DNA of 64,000 bases from Corticium candelabrum (lineage: Eukaryota; Porifera; Homoscleromorpha; Homosclerophorida; Plakinidae): assembly GCF_963422355.1 (NCBI RefSeq), contig NC_085097.1:821501-885500 (forward strand), read 5' to 3'. The translations under genes and the position numbers were made by a program. Positions within the stretch are counted from its first letter, which is position 1; the number at the start of each line of letters is the position of its first letter. This document shows positions 1-42,981 of this stretch, piece after piece. Under the pieces are notes generated by a model. That model worked only from the letters and a program-made list of their open reading frames with translations. It was not told the origin of the DNA and did no database searches.

Positions 1-185
1 ATGGTTACAAATAGGTAGCGACAGGAACGTAGAATCTAAGGAAAGCGTCTCCGCTTTATCGGCACTTCGTTGCAAAGTAGTAGGACATTGGTGGTCGAAG
101 ATTTTGTACGTTGTACGCGTCTGATTTCTTCTTCAAGTATCATCCAGAAAAAAGAAAGAACAATATGCGAAGGCACTCAAATTAT

Positions 186-335
186 GGAGCGCCAACCGTG
201 CCAAAAATACGAGCGCATGCGCTCAATCGCTCACACATTAGCATTTGTTTGCGCACGCTTGTTGAGCGTTTGCTCAAGCGCTCGTATGAATATCTAGTGC
301 ACGCTGACTAGGTATTTTGGCACAGTTGGCGCTCC
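186..335. mobile_element. Short MITE-like element in the ADK promoter
   Basis: Bases 186-210 and 312-335 are inverted repeats of about 24 bp with a mismatch and a one-base gap (ggagcgccaac at one end, gttggcgctcc at the other). They bound about 100 bp of internal sequence. No coding capacity. I could not identify a clear target-site duplication. It lies 150 bp upstream of the ADK start codon. Confidence 0.65.
211..224. promoter_or_regulatory. 14-bp GC palindrome, NRF-1-like core
   Basis: gagcgcatgcgctc is a perfect 14-bp palindrome containing GCGCATGCGC, which resembles the NRF-1 recognition core. It sits inside the MITE-like element. Function is inferred from the motif only. Confidence 0.35.
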
Positions 336-391
336 CAAATAAAAATTGATAACGTCGCACCTGGACTTCTAGCGTGCGCTTTTCTAAAGGG

Positions 392-437
392 CACGTGGTA
401 TAGTAGACACGTGCACGCTCCCCCAGCTAGCCACGTG
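392..437. promoter_or_regulatory. Cluster of three CACGTG E-boxes upstream of ADK
   Basis: CACGTG occurs at 392-397, 408-413 and 432-437, all within 95 bp of the ADK start codon at 487. The canonical E-box is bound by bHLH-ZIP factors (MYC/MAX, USF, MiT/TFE families). The sites are seen directly; their use is inference. Confidence 0.45.
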
Positions 438-486
438 GTAGCAAGAACGATTGGTTTTGTAGTAGTCTGCAAGTATACCAGTGAAG

Positions 487-33673
<33,187 letters not shown>

Positions 33674-34175
33674 TGGGAGCATTAGTATATAGTGCTAGTT
33701 TCAATTTGCAGTACAATTGTGATTGTACTTGTGTTACTAATCTGTTATGGTGTCAAAGTGGAGGATAACGGTTGTATTGATAATTCAGTATTACATTACA
33801 TGTAACATACTTGCTCCATTTGTTTTTCACTAGTACCTACTGTTACTCAAATCCAGTATGACAAATGGTACCATATATAATCAGACTAGATATCTTCCAG
33901 TCATTCTTAACCCCAAGTGACAAAAGCGGAAAGGGGCAGAAAAGCTAACAGGTAAAGAGTCTCATAAGAGACCATTCATTTGTGCAACAGTACATTATGT
34001 AGCTCAGTTGATGTAAGTTTATACTATTGTAAAGTGTGGTAGCACAGACTTCCTGTTGAGCAACGGACCTAATTGTGAGAATAATTATTCATTATTTTAT
34101 ACATTTGGCATTAAAATTTAGTATTCCACAACAACAAGCATTTTGAATTCCAATTGTAGTGTCTAGACCCTTATA

Positions 34176-34313
34176 TGACACGTACGCACTGATTCAGACA
34201 CGGAAGATCTATTACTCACAGAACACTGAACGCAACACAGACTACGCGGACTAAACACAGACTAACAAAGATGTATTGTCTCGTAGCTAATCTAATTAGT
34301 ATACTATATCCCA
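34176..34313 (-). repeat. 3' LTR of the gypsy-type element
   Basis: On the minus strand starts TGGGATATAG and ends ACGTGTCA. Aligns end to end with 37725-37866 with several differences and small gaps. Confidence 0.88.
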
Positions 34314-34324
34314 CTCCTCCCCCT

Positions 34325-34633
34325 TTATGATTGTCTGTACCCTGCAGGTGGTTTTCTGTTTTCACAGAGAGGGTATTGTCTCTCTTCAGTAACTGTTGTA
34401 GACGGTGGTATCTGGTGAGACTGCTGAGACATTGGTGTAGCCTCGGTGATGTTGTCTCGTGCACTGTTATTATCTTTAGAGGATCCTGATGATGTGCTTG
34501 TGGATGCATTTGCAGATTGATCTTGTCCTTTTCGCTTGCTGTTGCCATTGTCTTGGTTCATTGTGCGTACAGATATATCTCCTGTAGGTTCCCATGTGTA
34601 CTCTGGAAAACTTCTTCCATCACGCTCTCTCAA
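34325..34633 (-). pseudogene. Gypsy pol C-terminal tail
   Basis: Reads TDQLRERDGRSFPEYTWEPT and then a Ser/Asn-rich tail. LRERDG resembles the end of gypsy integrases (H-x-DQLR). It directly follows the zinc-binding region, so the catalytic core between them is deleted. Confidence 0.65.
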
Positions 34634-34639
34634 CTGGTC

Positions 34640-35242
34640 TGTGTTTAGTCAGCATATTACTCTCTCCCATGGCTTCTGAGGATAAATCCAAGGGTGTGGA
34701 GGATCAATCCGAGCCGGTTTGTTTTGCAGACTTTGACAAGCTTCACACTGCTTCACTACTTCCTTGATCTCTTTATCAAGGCTTAGCCACCATACATAGC
34801 TGCGGGCCAATGATTTCATTCGACTCATTCCTTAGTGCCCTTCGTGTAACTCAGACAGAATCAACGATCTCAACTTGCTTGGAATGATGACACGGTTTGC
34901 CCATAGTAAGCAATCGTTCTCAATCGAAAGCTTGCTCGCTCGTCTCCTGTATTGCTCTATGACTGGTTCGCCATTGGGTCCCCAACCACATTTTGTATAC
35001 TGATAAACTCTCCTTAGGATTTGATCTCTCTGCGTTTCTTTTGCAATCTCTGCTGCAGTGACCGGTAATGCGTCACAGTAATCCACATTAAACGTCTGTT
35101 CATTTGGGTCAATGACTTCTACTGGGATGGGCAATCTGGATAGCAAATCAGCTTCCTTATTCTCAACGCCTGGCTTATACTGGATTTCATAACCATATGC
35201 ACTCAAAATACGAGCCCAGCGCTGCAAACGTGTTGCTGCCAA
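34640..35242 (-). pseudogene. Gypsy integrase zinc-binding N-terminus, core missing
   Basis: Begins with the RNase H/integrase linker (YKPGVENKEADLLSRLP, the usual GKDNVVADALSR position). Then come LILSELHEGH, a stop, GMSRMKSLARSYVWW, and VVKQCEACQSLQNKP, the H-H-C-C zinc finger. Sequence stops at PWERVI, where the D-D-E core should begin. Confidence 0.8.
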
Positions 35243-35265
35243 GGTTGGGACTCCAACATGTGGTC

Positions 35266-35634
35266 CTAAGATCCGTAGTAATAAGGATGGTCAGTCACTA
35301 AAGTGAACTGTCTTCCAATTAAATATTTGTGAAACTGTCTCACCCCAAAGATAAGAGCCAGTGCCTCTTTCTCCAACTGTGCATATTTTCCTTCCGCTTG
35401 AGACAGAGTTCTAGACGTGAAAGCTATCGGTCTTTCTGTTCCATCTGCCATGACATGTGATAGGCAAGCTCCAACTCCTGCTAGTGATGCATCGCAGCAT
35501 AGAATGACAGGCTTCTTTAAGTCGTAGTGTACTAAGAAATCAGACTGCAACAGCTTCTGTTTCGCTTCCAAAAATGCTTTCATCTGTCTTGTTCCCCAAG
35601 ACCACTGTCTCTGCTTCTGCAACAAGTCATACAA
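35266..35634 (-). pseudogene. Gypsy RNase H domain
   Basis: CDASLAGVGACLSHVMADGT, then PIAFTSRTLSQAEGKYAQLE-KEALA and FTLVTDH show the RNase H D-E-D acidic residues in gypsy context. Truncated at the H..L.....S segment by a frameshift near 35260. Confidence 0.88.
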
Positions 35635-36631
35635 TGGTCCAATACTGAACTCAGATTACGCAGAAACTTCCTATAGTAACTGAGAAGACCCAAAAATGCC
35701 TTCAATTCAGTAACATTGGTTGGTGGTGGTGCATCTCGAATTGCTGCCACCTTGCTCTCTGACAGTTGGATGCCTCTGCTGCTGATAACATGGCCCAAAT
35801 ATTCAACTTGTGACTTGTTGAATTCACATTTCTCTTGTTTGAGCTTTAGACCCGCTTTGCCAATTTCTGTAAAACTGCCATGAGTCTCTCATCATGCTGT
35901 GATTCATTCTCTCCTACGACTAAGATATCATCCATGTAGCATACTGTTCCGGCAACTCCTGCCAAAATCCTATCCATTTCTCTCTGCCAGATGCTGGGTG
36001 CTGTGCTGATCCCAAACGGCATTCGAGTGTAAGTGAACAGCCCCTTACTGGTATTCACGGTCAGATATTCTTGGCTGTCCAGCTCCACTTGCAACTGTTG
36101 GTAAGCATGTTTCATATCCAGCCTTGAAAATATGGCTCCTCCTGCTAGTGTGGCAAAAAGATCGTCCGAGTTAGACATAGGGTATGGATTGCTCTCTAAA
36201 TAAGGATTACTTGTCACCTTGTAATCTCCACACAGATGCACAGTCCCATCTGCCTTCTGGACCACTACTATGGGCACAGCCCACTGACTGCTTTCCACAG
36301 GTCTCAGTATGTCCTTGTTTTGCAACCGTGACAGCCCACTGTCCACTTTCTCTTGTAACATGTACGGTACAGGACGGGGTCTATAGAACTTCGGTTGAGC
36401 TCCCTCCTTCAGTGTTATCCTGACTTGACTTCCCTCCAAGGTACCGACTCCTGGACCAAATAGTGCAGGAAACCGCTCAACTAGATTAAGACGATTCTCT
36501 CCCTGGACTTGAAACAATGAGCCCCAATCCTTGTGAATCACCTGCAACCAGCTCCTTCCAAGAATTTCAGGCTTGTTGCTAACATCAACAACAACTATTT
36601 TTAGCACAGCAAACTGATTGCCATACCTCAA
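35580..36631 (-). pseudogene. Gypsy reverse transcriptase
   Basis: Two frames (36631-35846 and 35798-35580). Visible are QWAVPIVVVQKADGTVHLCGDY, FSRLDMKHAYQQL (motif A), FTYTRMPFGISTAPSIWQ (motif B), CYMDDILVVG (motif C, YMDD intact), then in the second frame MGHVISSRGIQ and LKAFLGLLSYYRKFL. A frameshift near 35846-35798 separates palm from connection. Confidence 0.92.
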
Positions 36632-36649
36632 TGGAACATCTGCTTCTCC

Positions 36650-36970
36650 TCATACTTCTAACGACTCGCCACAGTACGTTTGCAGATGCACAGAACTCGA
36701 TGATAACTGCACATGACTTAATGAGCTCTGGTAGACTCCTGTTGGTATCACTGTTACTGTCGCTCCCGTATCCACCTCCATATCGATGTCACTTCCCGTT
36801 ATGTTCATTGTTACAATCACTCCGCCTTTGCTTGTGAGCAAAAACAATACACTCTCTTCCTCTTGATCAATCTGATGAGTACTGCAGGGTTTTCCCTTCT
36901 GCTTAGAAGGCGTGGCTGATGGCACGTCTGCTGCCTTTGTGCTCTCGTCTCTCCTTTTCTTGCGGCACAT
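36650..36970 (-). pseudogene. Gypsy aspartic protease
   Basis: Contains MNITGSDIDMEVDTGATVTV, with DTGA the catalytic motif of a retroviral-type aspartic protease, after a basic region continuing from the zinc knuckle. Confidence 0.82.
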
Positions 36971-37736
36971 TCTGGCAATGTGACCTATTCCTTTGCAGTG
37001 ATGGCAGGATTAGGTTTTGAACCTGCAGTTCGCTGGATGATGACCAGTACCTCCGTAACGATAACATTCCTTGAGGTCTTGTGAAGGCCACTTCCTCTGA
37101 AAAGAACCATCTGTCGCTTCCTTTCTCACGGCATGTGTGGTCTCTGATTGCTGCATAATTGGCCTCCTTGACCACTACGTTACAAACGCGTCTCCTGAGT
37201 CGCTGTCTCAAAAGCTTGAGCCATCTCTAAAGCTCTTGCGAGGGTTAGGTCAGCCTCCGCTAGTAAGTATCTTGTTGCAATGCCTCCGAAAACAGACCGC
37301 AGACGAGCTGATCGTGGAGAGCTGTACTCAAAGAATCACCAAACTGACAATCCTTTGCTAACCTGCGTAATTCTGACTGGTACACTGCAATCGACTCTCC
37401 TTCCCTTTGTTGTCGCTTGTAAAAACGATAGCGCTCTGCGATCACGACTATGCGTGGTTGATAGTGCTTCTGTAGCGCGTCGAGCAATTCGTCCAGACTC
37501 AGGTCTTGCGGCTTTTGTGGATGGACTAGGGTCTTCAACAAATTGTACTTTGTAGCTCTGATAAATGTAAGAAAAACGGCCTTGCCCTTGTCCCCGTCCG
37601 TTGAAATGTCATTTGCTACACAGTAGAGTAGAAACCTCTCTTTGCAGTCTTCAACACTGTCGATTCCTGGTCGAAAATCACTAATCTTCCCATGTCTACC
37701 CGTTGCCATATCCTCGTCGCCAATTGACACGTACAC
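36960..37736 (-). pseudogene. Gypsy gag with zinc knuckles, broken
   Basis: 37709-37260 encodes a capsid-like domain (DSVEDCKERFLLYCVANDIS, FLTFIRATKYNLLKTL, LDELLDALQKHYQP, ESIAVYQSELRRLAKDC). I favour the ATG at 37709 over the upstream one at 37736, which lies within the LTR. About 37045-36975 carries two knuckles: CYRYGGTGHHPANC (second Cys replaced by Tyr) and intact CHHCKGIGHIARMC, with an in-frame stop between them. Confidence 0.85.
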
Positions 37737-37866
37737 ACTGATTGAGACACGAAAGATCTATTACTTACAGAACACTGAACGTAGACTACGTGGACTAAAC
37801 ACAGACTAACAAAGATGCATTGTCTCACAACATATGCAGCTAATCTAATTAGTATACTATATCACA
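37725..37866 (-). repeat. 5' LTR of the gypsy-type element
   Basis: Minus strand TGTGATATAG...ACGTGTCA, with TG..CA termini. At 142 bp it is short for a gypsy LTR. Confidence 0.88.
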
Positions 37867-37879
37867 CCAATGATGACTG

Positions 37880-40200
37880 CAACAGAAATTCTAACAACAC
37901 TAACCTGACCTTTCATGGGGAGACTTGCATGGCGAGTTATTCAAACAACAAGTTGAACTAGCCTACCAAGATGTAGTTCACTGGCGAAAGAACTTATTTT
38001 ATGTACCATACCGTGCGGCTGGTCAACAGTTTGTCTTGGAATTAAGTCAATGGTTTCAATCATATGCTGATAAATCTGCCATAGAGCCTATAGCTATCAA
38101 GCAGCAATGGTCATGCCTCATTTGTTGCTGCAGAAGCCTCATCGCAATTCTAAGACAAAAGACCATACTTCTTGCTTGTCACGTCGTCTTTCTGAATGGA
38201 AGGGTGGAAACATTGCAAATTTACTGACAGAAGCTAAATCTCTTCAAGAGCATTTACATAGACAATCAAGTCACCAGAGAAAAAATTTGAAGTCCGTGTC
38301 AGGTAAATTTGCTGAAGCTATGAAAAGAGGCTTCTGAATGAAGAAAACAGTGCAGGACTCATCTCTTGATGATGATGTGTCCAATGGGTCTAAAAAACAG
38401 TTCGTGAAGATTTGAAAGAAAAACGTCCATCTCCATTACCAGTATGAGGATGCCCTAATACAAGAGTTCTGCTGCTATAGGCCAGTTCACAGTATTGACG
38501 CTGACGCTAGAACAGGATTCATTTCTATTCCAGCGTCAACATCAAAGGATGCCCCTGTGTCAAGGATGTGTCTTTGATGTGGAGGCTCAGCATTACTGTG
38601 AACCGGGCTTATGTCACAAACCCAGCCAATTCTGTTTGACGGCAACGATGGAAAACTTTTGGCAACAATGGAAAACTTTTGGCAACATGGCCTTATGCAC
38701 ACAACAGGTGCTGCAGGTGGGTGCAGGACAGTTAGTCACGGAAATTTAGTCGCCATACATTCGTCGCCAGGTAAACATTGAACAACGTGTCCATACATAC
38801 CCGTCAAATTTAAGTAATAAAATACATGATATAGTGTGATTAGTGTCAACACTTATGTCTTCAAAGACTACTAAAACAGTAAAAGTACAGTAGAAAACTT
38901 AATCAGGAGCTGTGGTCAGATGAGAACTTGTCAAAATCATACATGTGCTGTCTTTAGAGTTTACCACGGTATTGGGAATGATTGCCATTATCACGAATAG
39001 ACGAGCAGAAATGACACAACCGACAGCAACAAAGGCATCTAAACACTCCTTGTGCAATTAATGCCTTCCTACTGGTGTTCTTTGACATGATTATTAAAAT
39101 AGTAGGTGTAAGTGTCAACACGTATGTCTTTGAAAACCGAGATAACAGTTGACAGGTATTTGATGATGACACAATAATTTTGAGAAGTGTGTGTTTAATT
39201 ACTACGTCTTGACACTTATGTCTTTGTGTGTTAAACAATAATTGCCTCCTTTGCAATTATGGTAAATGTAAGCACTTGTCGACTAAATTTCTGTGACTAA
39301 GTGACCTAGGCCTGCTGCAAGTCCTTCAAGTTTAGATGCAGCTCAGTGGAGGCACTTATGCACGAATTTTCGTAAATTTTCATCAACATTATGCAACGCT
39401 TTAGCACTTTCATGCACAGCATAGCAACAGAATTTGTTGACCGACAGTCAGGAGGATTATCGGAAAATCTATTTTAGCGCATAAACCTGAAGTCCTAACA
39501 GCCACTGGAGCAGCTCAACTATGCACAGGTCGGGTTGACGGCTGTGAAGCATCTGTCCATGCATTGAACTCATTGTATGCCAACTCTAACACTGAAGGTG
39601 TCCTTTTGCATGGAAGACGCATCCAATGCATTTAACAGCTTGAACTGTCAGGTTGTTTTGAAAAACATAGCGGTAACCTATCCACCACTTTACCCTGTAT
39701 TAAGCCAACACTTACCAAACACCTTGCCAGCTATTTGTCGGCGGTGAACTTGCTGTCTTAAGAAGGCACTACCCAAGGAGACCCGTTGGCCAAGGCTACG
39801 TATGCCTTGGCCACTGTTTCGCTGATTGATAAAATACCATCGCTGAACAGTTATCAAGTCTGGTTTGCTGTTGATGCAGCTGCGGGTGGGAACTTGTCGT
39901 CTCTCAAATAATGGTGGACACTAATCTTGTCAACATTGATCCCAAATTTGATTACTTTCCCAACGCCAGTAAATCCCGGTTAGTTGTTAAAGCAGAACAC
40001 TCAGAAGAAGTTACAAAGATATTTGCTCATAGCCAAATCAATGTTACCAAATCAATAAGAAACTATTTAGGAGCACCTATGGGCGATCTAGAATATTCAA
40101 TTCCTCTAACAAGGGCAAAGTGACAAACTGGATAGCAGAATAGAACAATTAGCTTACATTGCAAAGTCCTAACCTCACGCGGTGTATTCTGTTTTGATAC
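37880..40200 (+). mobile_element. Non-LTR retrotransposon remnant (family C), split by a MITE
   Basis: The N-terminal part (37880-38400) reads FKQQVELAYQDVVHWRKNLF, ADKSAIEPIAI and LICCCRSL/LLLQKPHRNSKTKDH across frames. After the MITE (38733-39299) the RT continues: SSLDAAQWRHLC, ...MEDASNAFNSLN (motif A), TTQGDPLAKATYALATVSLI (motif B), QVWFAVDAAAGG (motif C, FADD to FAVD), FPNASKSRLVVK and LGAPMGDLEYS. C-terminus absent. Many stops. Confidence 0.78.
38733..39299. mobile_element. MITE inserted in family C LINE
   Basis: Inverted repeats tagtcacggaaatttagtcg (38733-38752) and cgactaaatttctgtgacta (39280-39299), 20 bp with one mismatch. The 567-bp interior is non-coding, with recurrent acttatgtctttg motifs in both orientations. 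Confidence 0.8.
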
Positions 40201-41012
40201 ATGACCTGCAAGGAAAGTAAACTTGCTCAGGAAGTTCAGTAAGCTCAGTAAGAAATATCAGTACAAGAATTCATAAGACAGCAAACAGCCTCAGATTCCT
40301 TTGCAAGATCCGGCCTTTGGTATCGAAAATCAATCAAACAATCTACAAACTATTAAAGAATATTCAAGGCAGCTATCATACGAACACTTCTTTATGGCAG
40401 TGAGGCTTGGACCCCTCTGTCGATCTCAGCACATCAAGAGACTGCAGGGTTTAGCATGCAGTGCTTCCGAATCATCTTGGGCATATCAGTAAGAGAGAGA
40501 AACAGAGAAATACCACTGTCCGGGCTAAGACCAGTCAGTATTGAAACTGTTGAAACAACTATTATTAAGAGAAGGCTGATGTGACTAGGTCATGTAGCCA
40601 GGATGGAGCCACACAGTATTCCAAGACAACTGTCGGCTTGAAAGTTTGAAGAAGTATGCGCTTGCAGGCGTTCAGAAGTTGAGATGGGTTGATGTTGTGA
40701 TGAGGGATTGGAAGAAGAGTTAGCTTAACCAAAATACATGCACATTGCCCAAGATCAAAACAAGTGGAAATCCTTAAAGGAGGCTGTAGCTACAGAGTTG
40801 AATGAAAAAGCTGAGAAATGGAGAAGATGAAAAGACTAGGAAGGGGAGTAGAGGAAGCAGTTAACAGATCAGACCGACCTATAATTCACACGGCCTGTTT
40901 GCAGCTTTGCAGCTCACAAGGTAAGTATTGTCAACCACCACAACGACAGAAATATGGAGCAGCAACCCAAGATGTCCTCACTTGCTGGCACAGTAGTGTC
41001 ACCAAACCTTGA
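40201..41012 (+). pseudogene. APE-type LINE C-terminal fragment
   Basis: Broken frames read IRTLLYGSEAWTPL, QCFRIILGISVRERNREIPL, VETTIIKRRLM and LGHVARMEPHSIPRQL, then LRWVDVV, the post-RT domain. It abuts the family C remnant and is followed by unrelated sequence and the TG repeat. Confidence 0.75.
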
Positions 41013-41205
41013 ACGTGTAAGGTTATAGCAATTACGTCAAGTTCACCCATCGAAATCCCAACAGACCCAAGAGATCATATTGGACAATAATAAACACCTA
41101 CCACCCAACTAGTGTAGATGACCTGATCAAGATGATGTGGCCTGCACCACTTACAATTACACAAGTGAAAGCAAAACATGGATGGATGGATGTTGTGCTG
41201 TGGTG

Positions 41206-41382
<177 letters not shown>

Positions 41383-42849
41383 CTCCAAAACGGCAAGTTA
41401 CAGATCCACCAAATTTGTGTACGCCAATCGGATCGAGGTAGACATTGAAGGTGTCGCTGTCTTCCAGAGTTTTTTAATTAAAACGCCACGATTTCTTGCT
41501 GATAAAACCCAACTCCTCTAGCTCTCAACTTTCTCTAAACGACACATCAGATCTCCACCAAATCTGAAATGCCAATTCCTGACCTCGACGGTACACAGGA
41601 AGTATGTCGTTACCCACCAACCATGAGGATAAAAGCAAAATTTTAAGTATGTTGGGTCCCTAAAAGTACGGCTAATGTTTTTTTCGCTTGTATAGGAGCG
41701 TCGAATAACTGCCACATTCGCTACACTTGTTCAACGAAATGGCACCAACATCTTCGAAGTGACAACGTTCAACGGGAATGTTGCGAGATTAGATGTCAAT
41801 TAGTCACACATAGGGGAAACAGGCTATCTAGAATTTTATGTGTCCACCCAATATCCGGAAGGTAGTGCTAAACGCATGAATAGTGTAATTTGCAAAGAAT
41901 GGAAAATCAGTTAGTCTATACATAAACATGCCACTGATTTCTAGTAGTCAACTATTTGTTGAAGTTCCCTAATTAGACTAAGTTTGTTAATACGGAAACA
42001 ACCATGTAAAATCAACTCTGGGAAGCATAGCATGCGTTCACTTTTATTGCTCGTGTGATCTCAACATGGTTTTTGCAGCCACTAGTAGGCAGAGTCATGC
42101 AGAAAGTTCCAATTTTGACTACTGACTTTCGAGTACATTCAAGGTCATAGCAAACAGAGAGTAGATGAACCTGCGATAAAACGACGTAAGTCAGTCAGGC
42201 ACTGAACTGATTTACCGTTTGATGATAAGACTGCTTGTTCCCAGTCAACTGTACTGTATAAACAAGCTTGCCAGTAGATGCTTGCGAGTACGTGCGCAGC
42301 AACTGTTTGGTGTTCTTGCAATTGGAGTATGTACATACATGTGCATTGTTGTTGAGGCTAAAATCAGTCGTTAGCGGTGTTCTAAGAACACATATAGGTA
42401 AGATGCGCGCTTTTAATACAGTGTGTTTGGATGCACTTTGCTAATTCTAAGCTTCGATCGTGTTGACTTGACACTGCTTTGGTATTTCAGAGTCGATTGT
42501 TGCGTGCGAAGGGTCCTGTTTTCACAACAGTGCAATTGGAGTACCAGTGTCTTGTTGTTGAGGCTAAAATCAATTACTCACGTGCTAACCAAAATAGGCA
42601 CTCTAACACTGAAGAAATGAACTAGAAAAATTAGACACAAACGGTTTCATCTCACGCAAAGGCATTTTCTAACCAAATATGACTAGTGCCAAAGTAGGAC
42701 ACCTGGAACTGGAAAGGGGTCAATTTCTCGGTGAGTCGGCGCCTAGGATTTAGAACTTTAGTGCTTTTTTCATTGTAAAAGTAACTTGAACTTGAAACAA
42801 GTACATAATACAACTAGACAACTAATTTTAATAGACATAACATAAACCA
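41383..42849. other. Intergenic region between ADK/LINE remnants and ZPR1 3' end
   Basis: No gene recognised. A pair of similar segments (ttgcaattggagtat...gttgttgaggctaaaatcagt at about 42315-42370 and 42530-42572) is a short dispersed duplication. Confidence 0.5.
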
Positions 42850-42981
42850 TCAATCATTCTCACTGCCCTGCCTGTATCCTTCTGTTTTCATGTCATTCAT
42901 TCCCAGTTCCTCGTTCTGTTCATAGTTTCGCTCATATTGTTCCAATACCATGTGCGGATCAGCATCAGGGGCATATGGGTT
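42850..42981 (-). CDS. ZPR1: ZPR1 exon 15 (stop)
   Basis: [20 protein letters not shown], then [14 protein letters not shown] and stop TGA at 42852-42850. The ELG.NDM.TE ending is a family hallmark. Confidence 0.95.
   Translation of the reverse strand, partial: NPYAPDADPHMVLEQYERNYEQNEELGMNDMKTEGYRQGSEND

Larger units (their letters stand above)
34176..37866 (-). mobile_element. Ty3/gypsy-type LTR retrotransposon, defective
   Basis: Bounded by short LTRs of 138 and 142 bp. Gene order on the minus strand is gag, zinc knuckles, protease, RT, RNase H, integrase N-terminus. A purine-rich tract (aaagggggaggag on the minus strand) abuts the 3' LTR. A candidate primer-binding site (ttggcgacgaggata) follows the 5' LTR. 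Stops, frameshifts and loss of the integrase core make it inactive. No target duplication is visible (ttata on one side, ccaat on the other). Confidence 0.92.
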
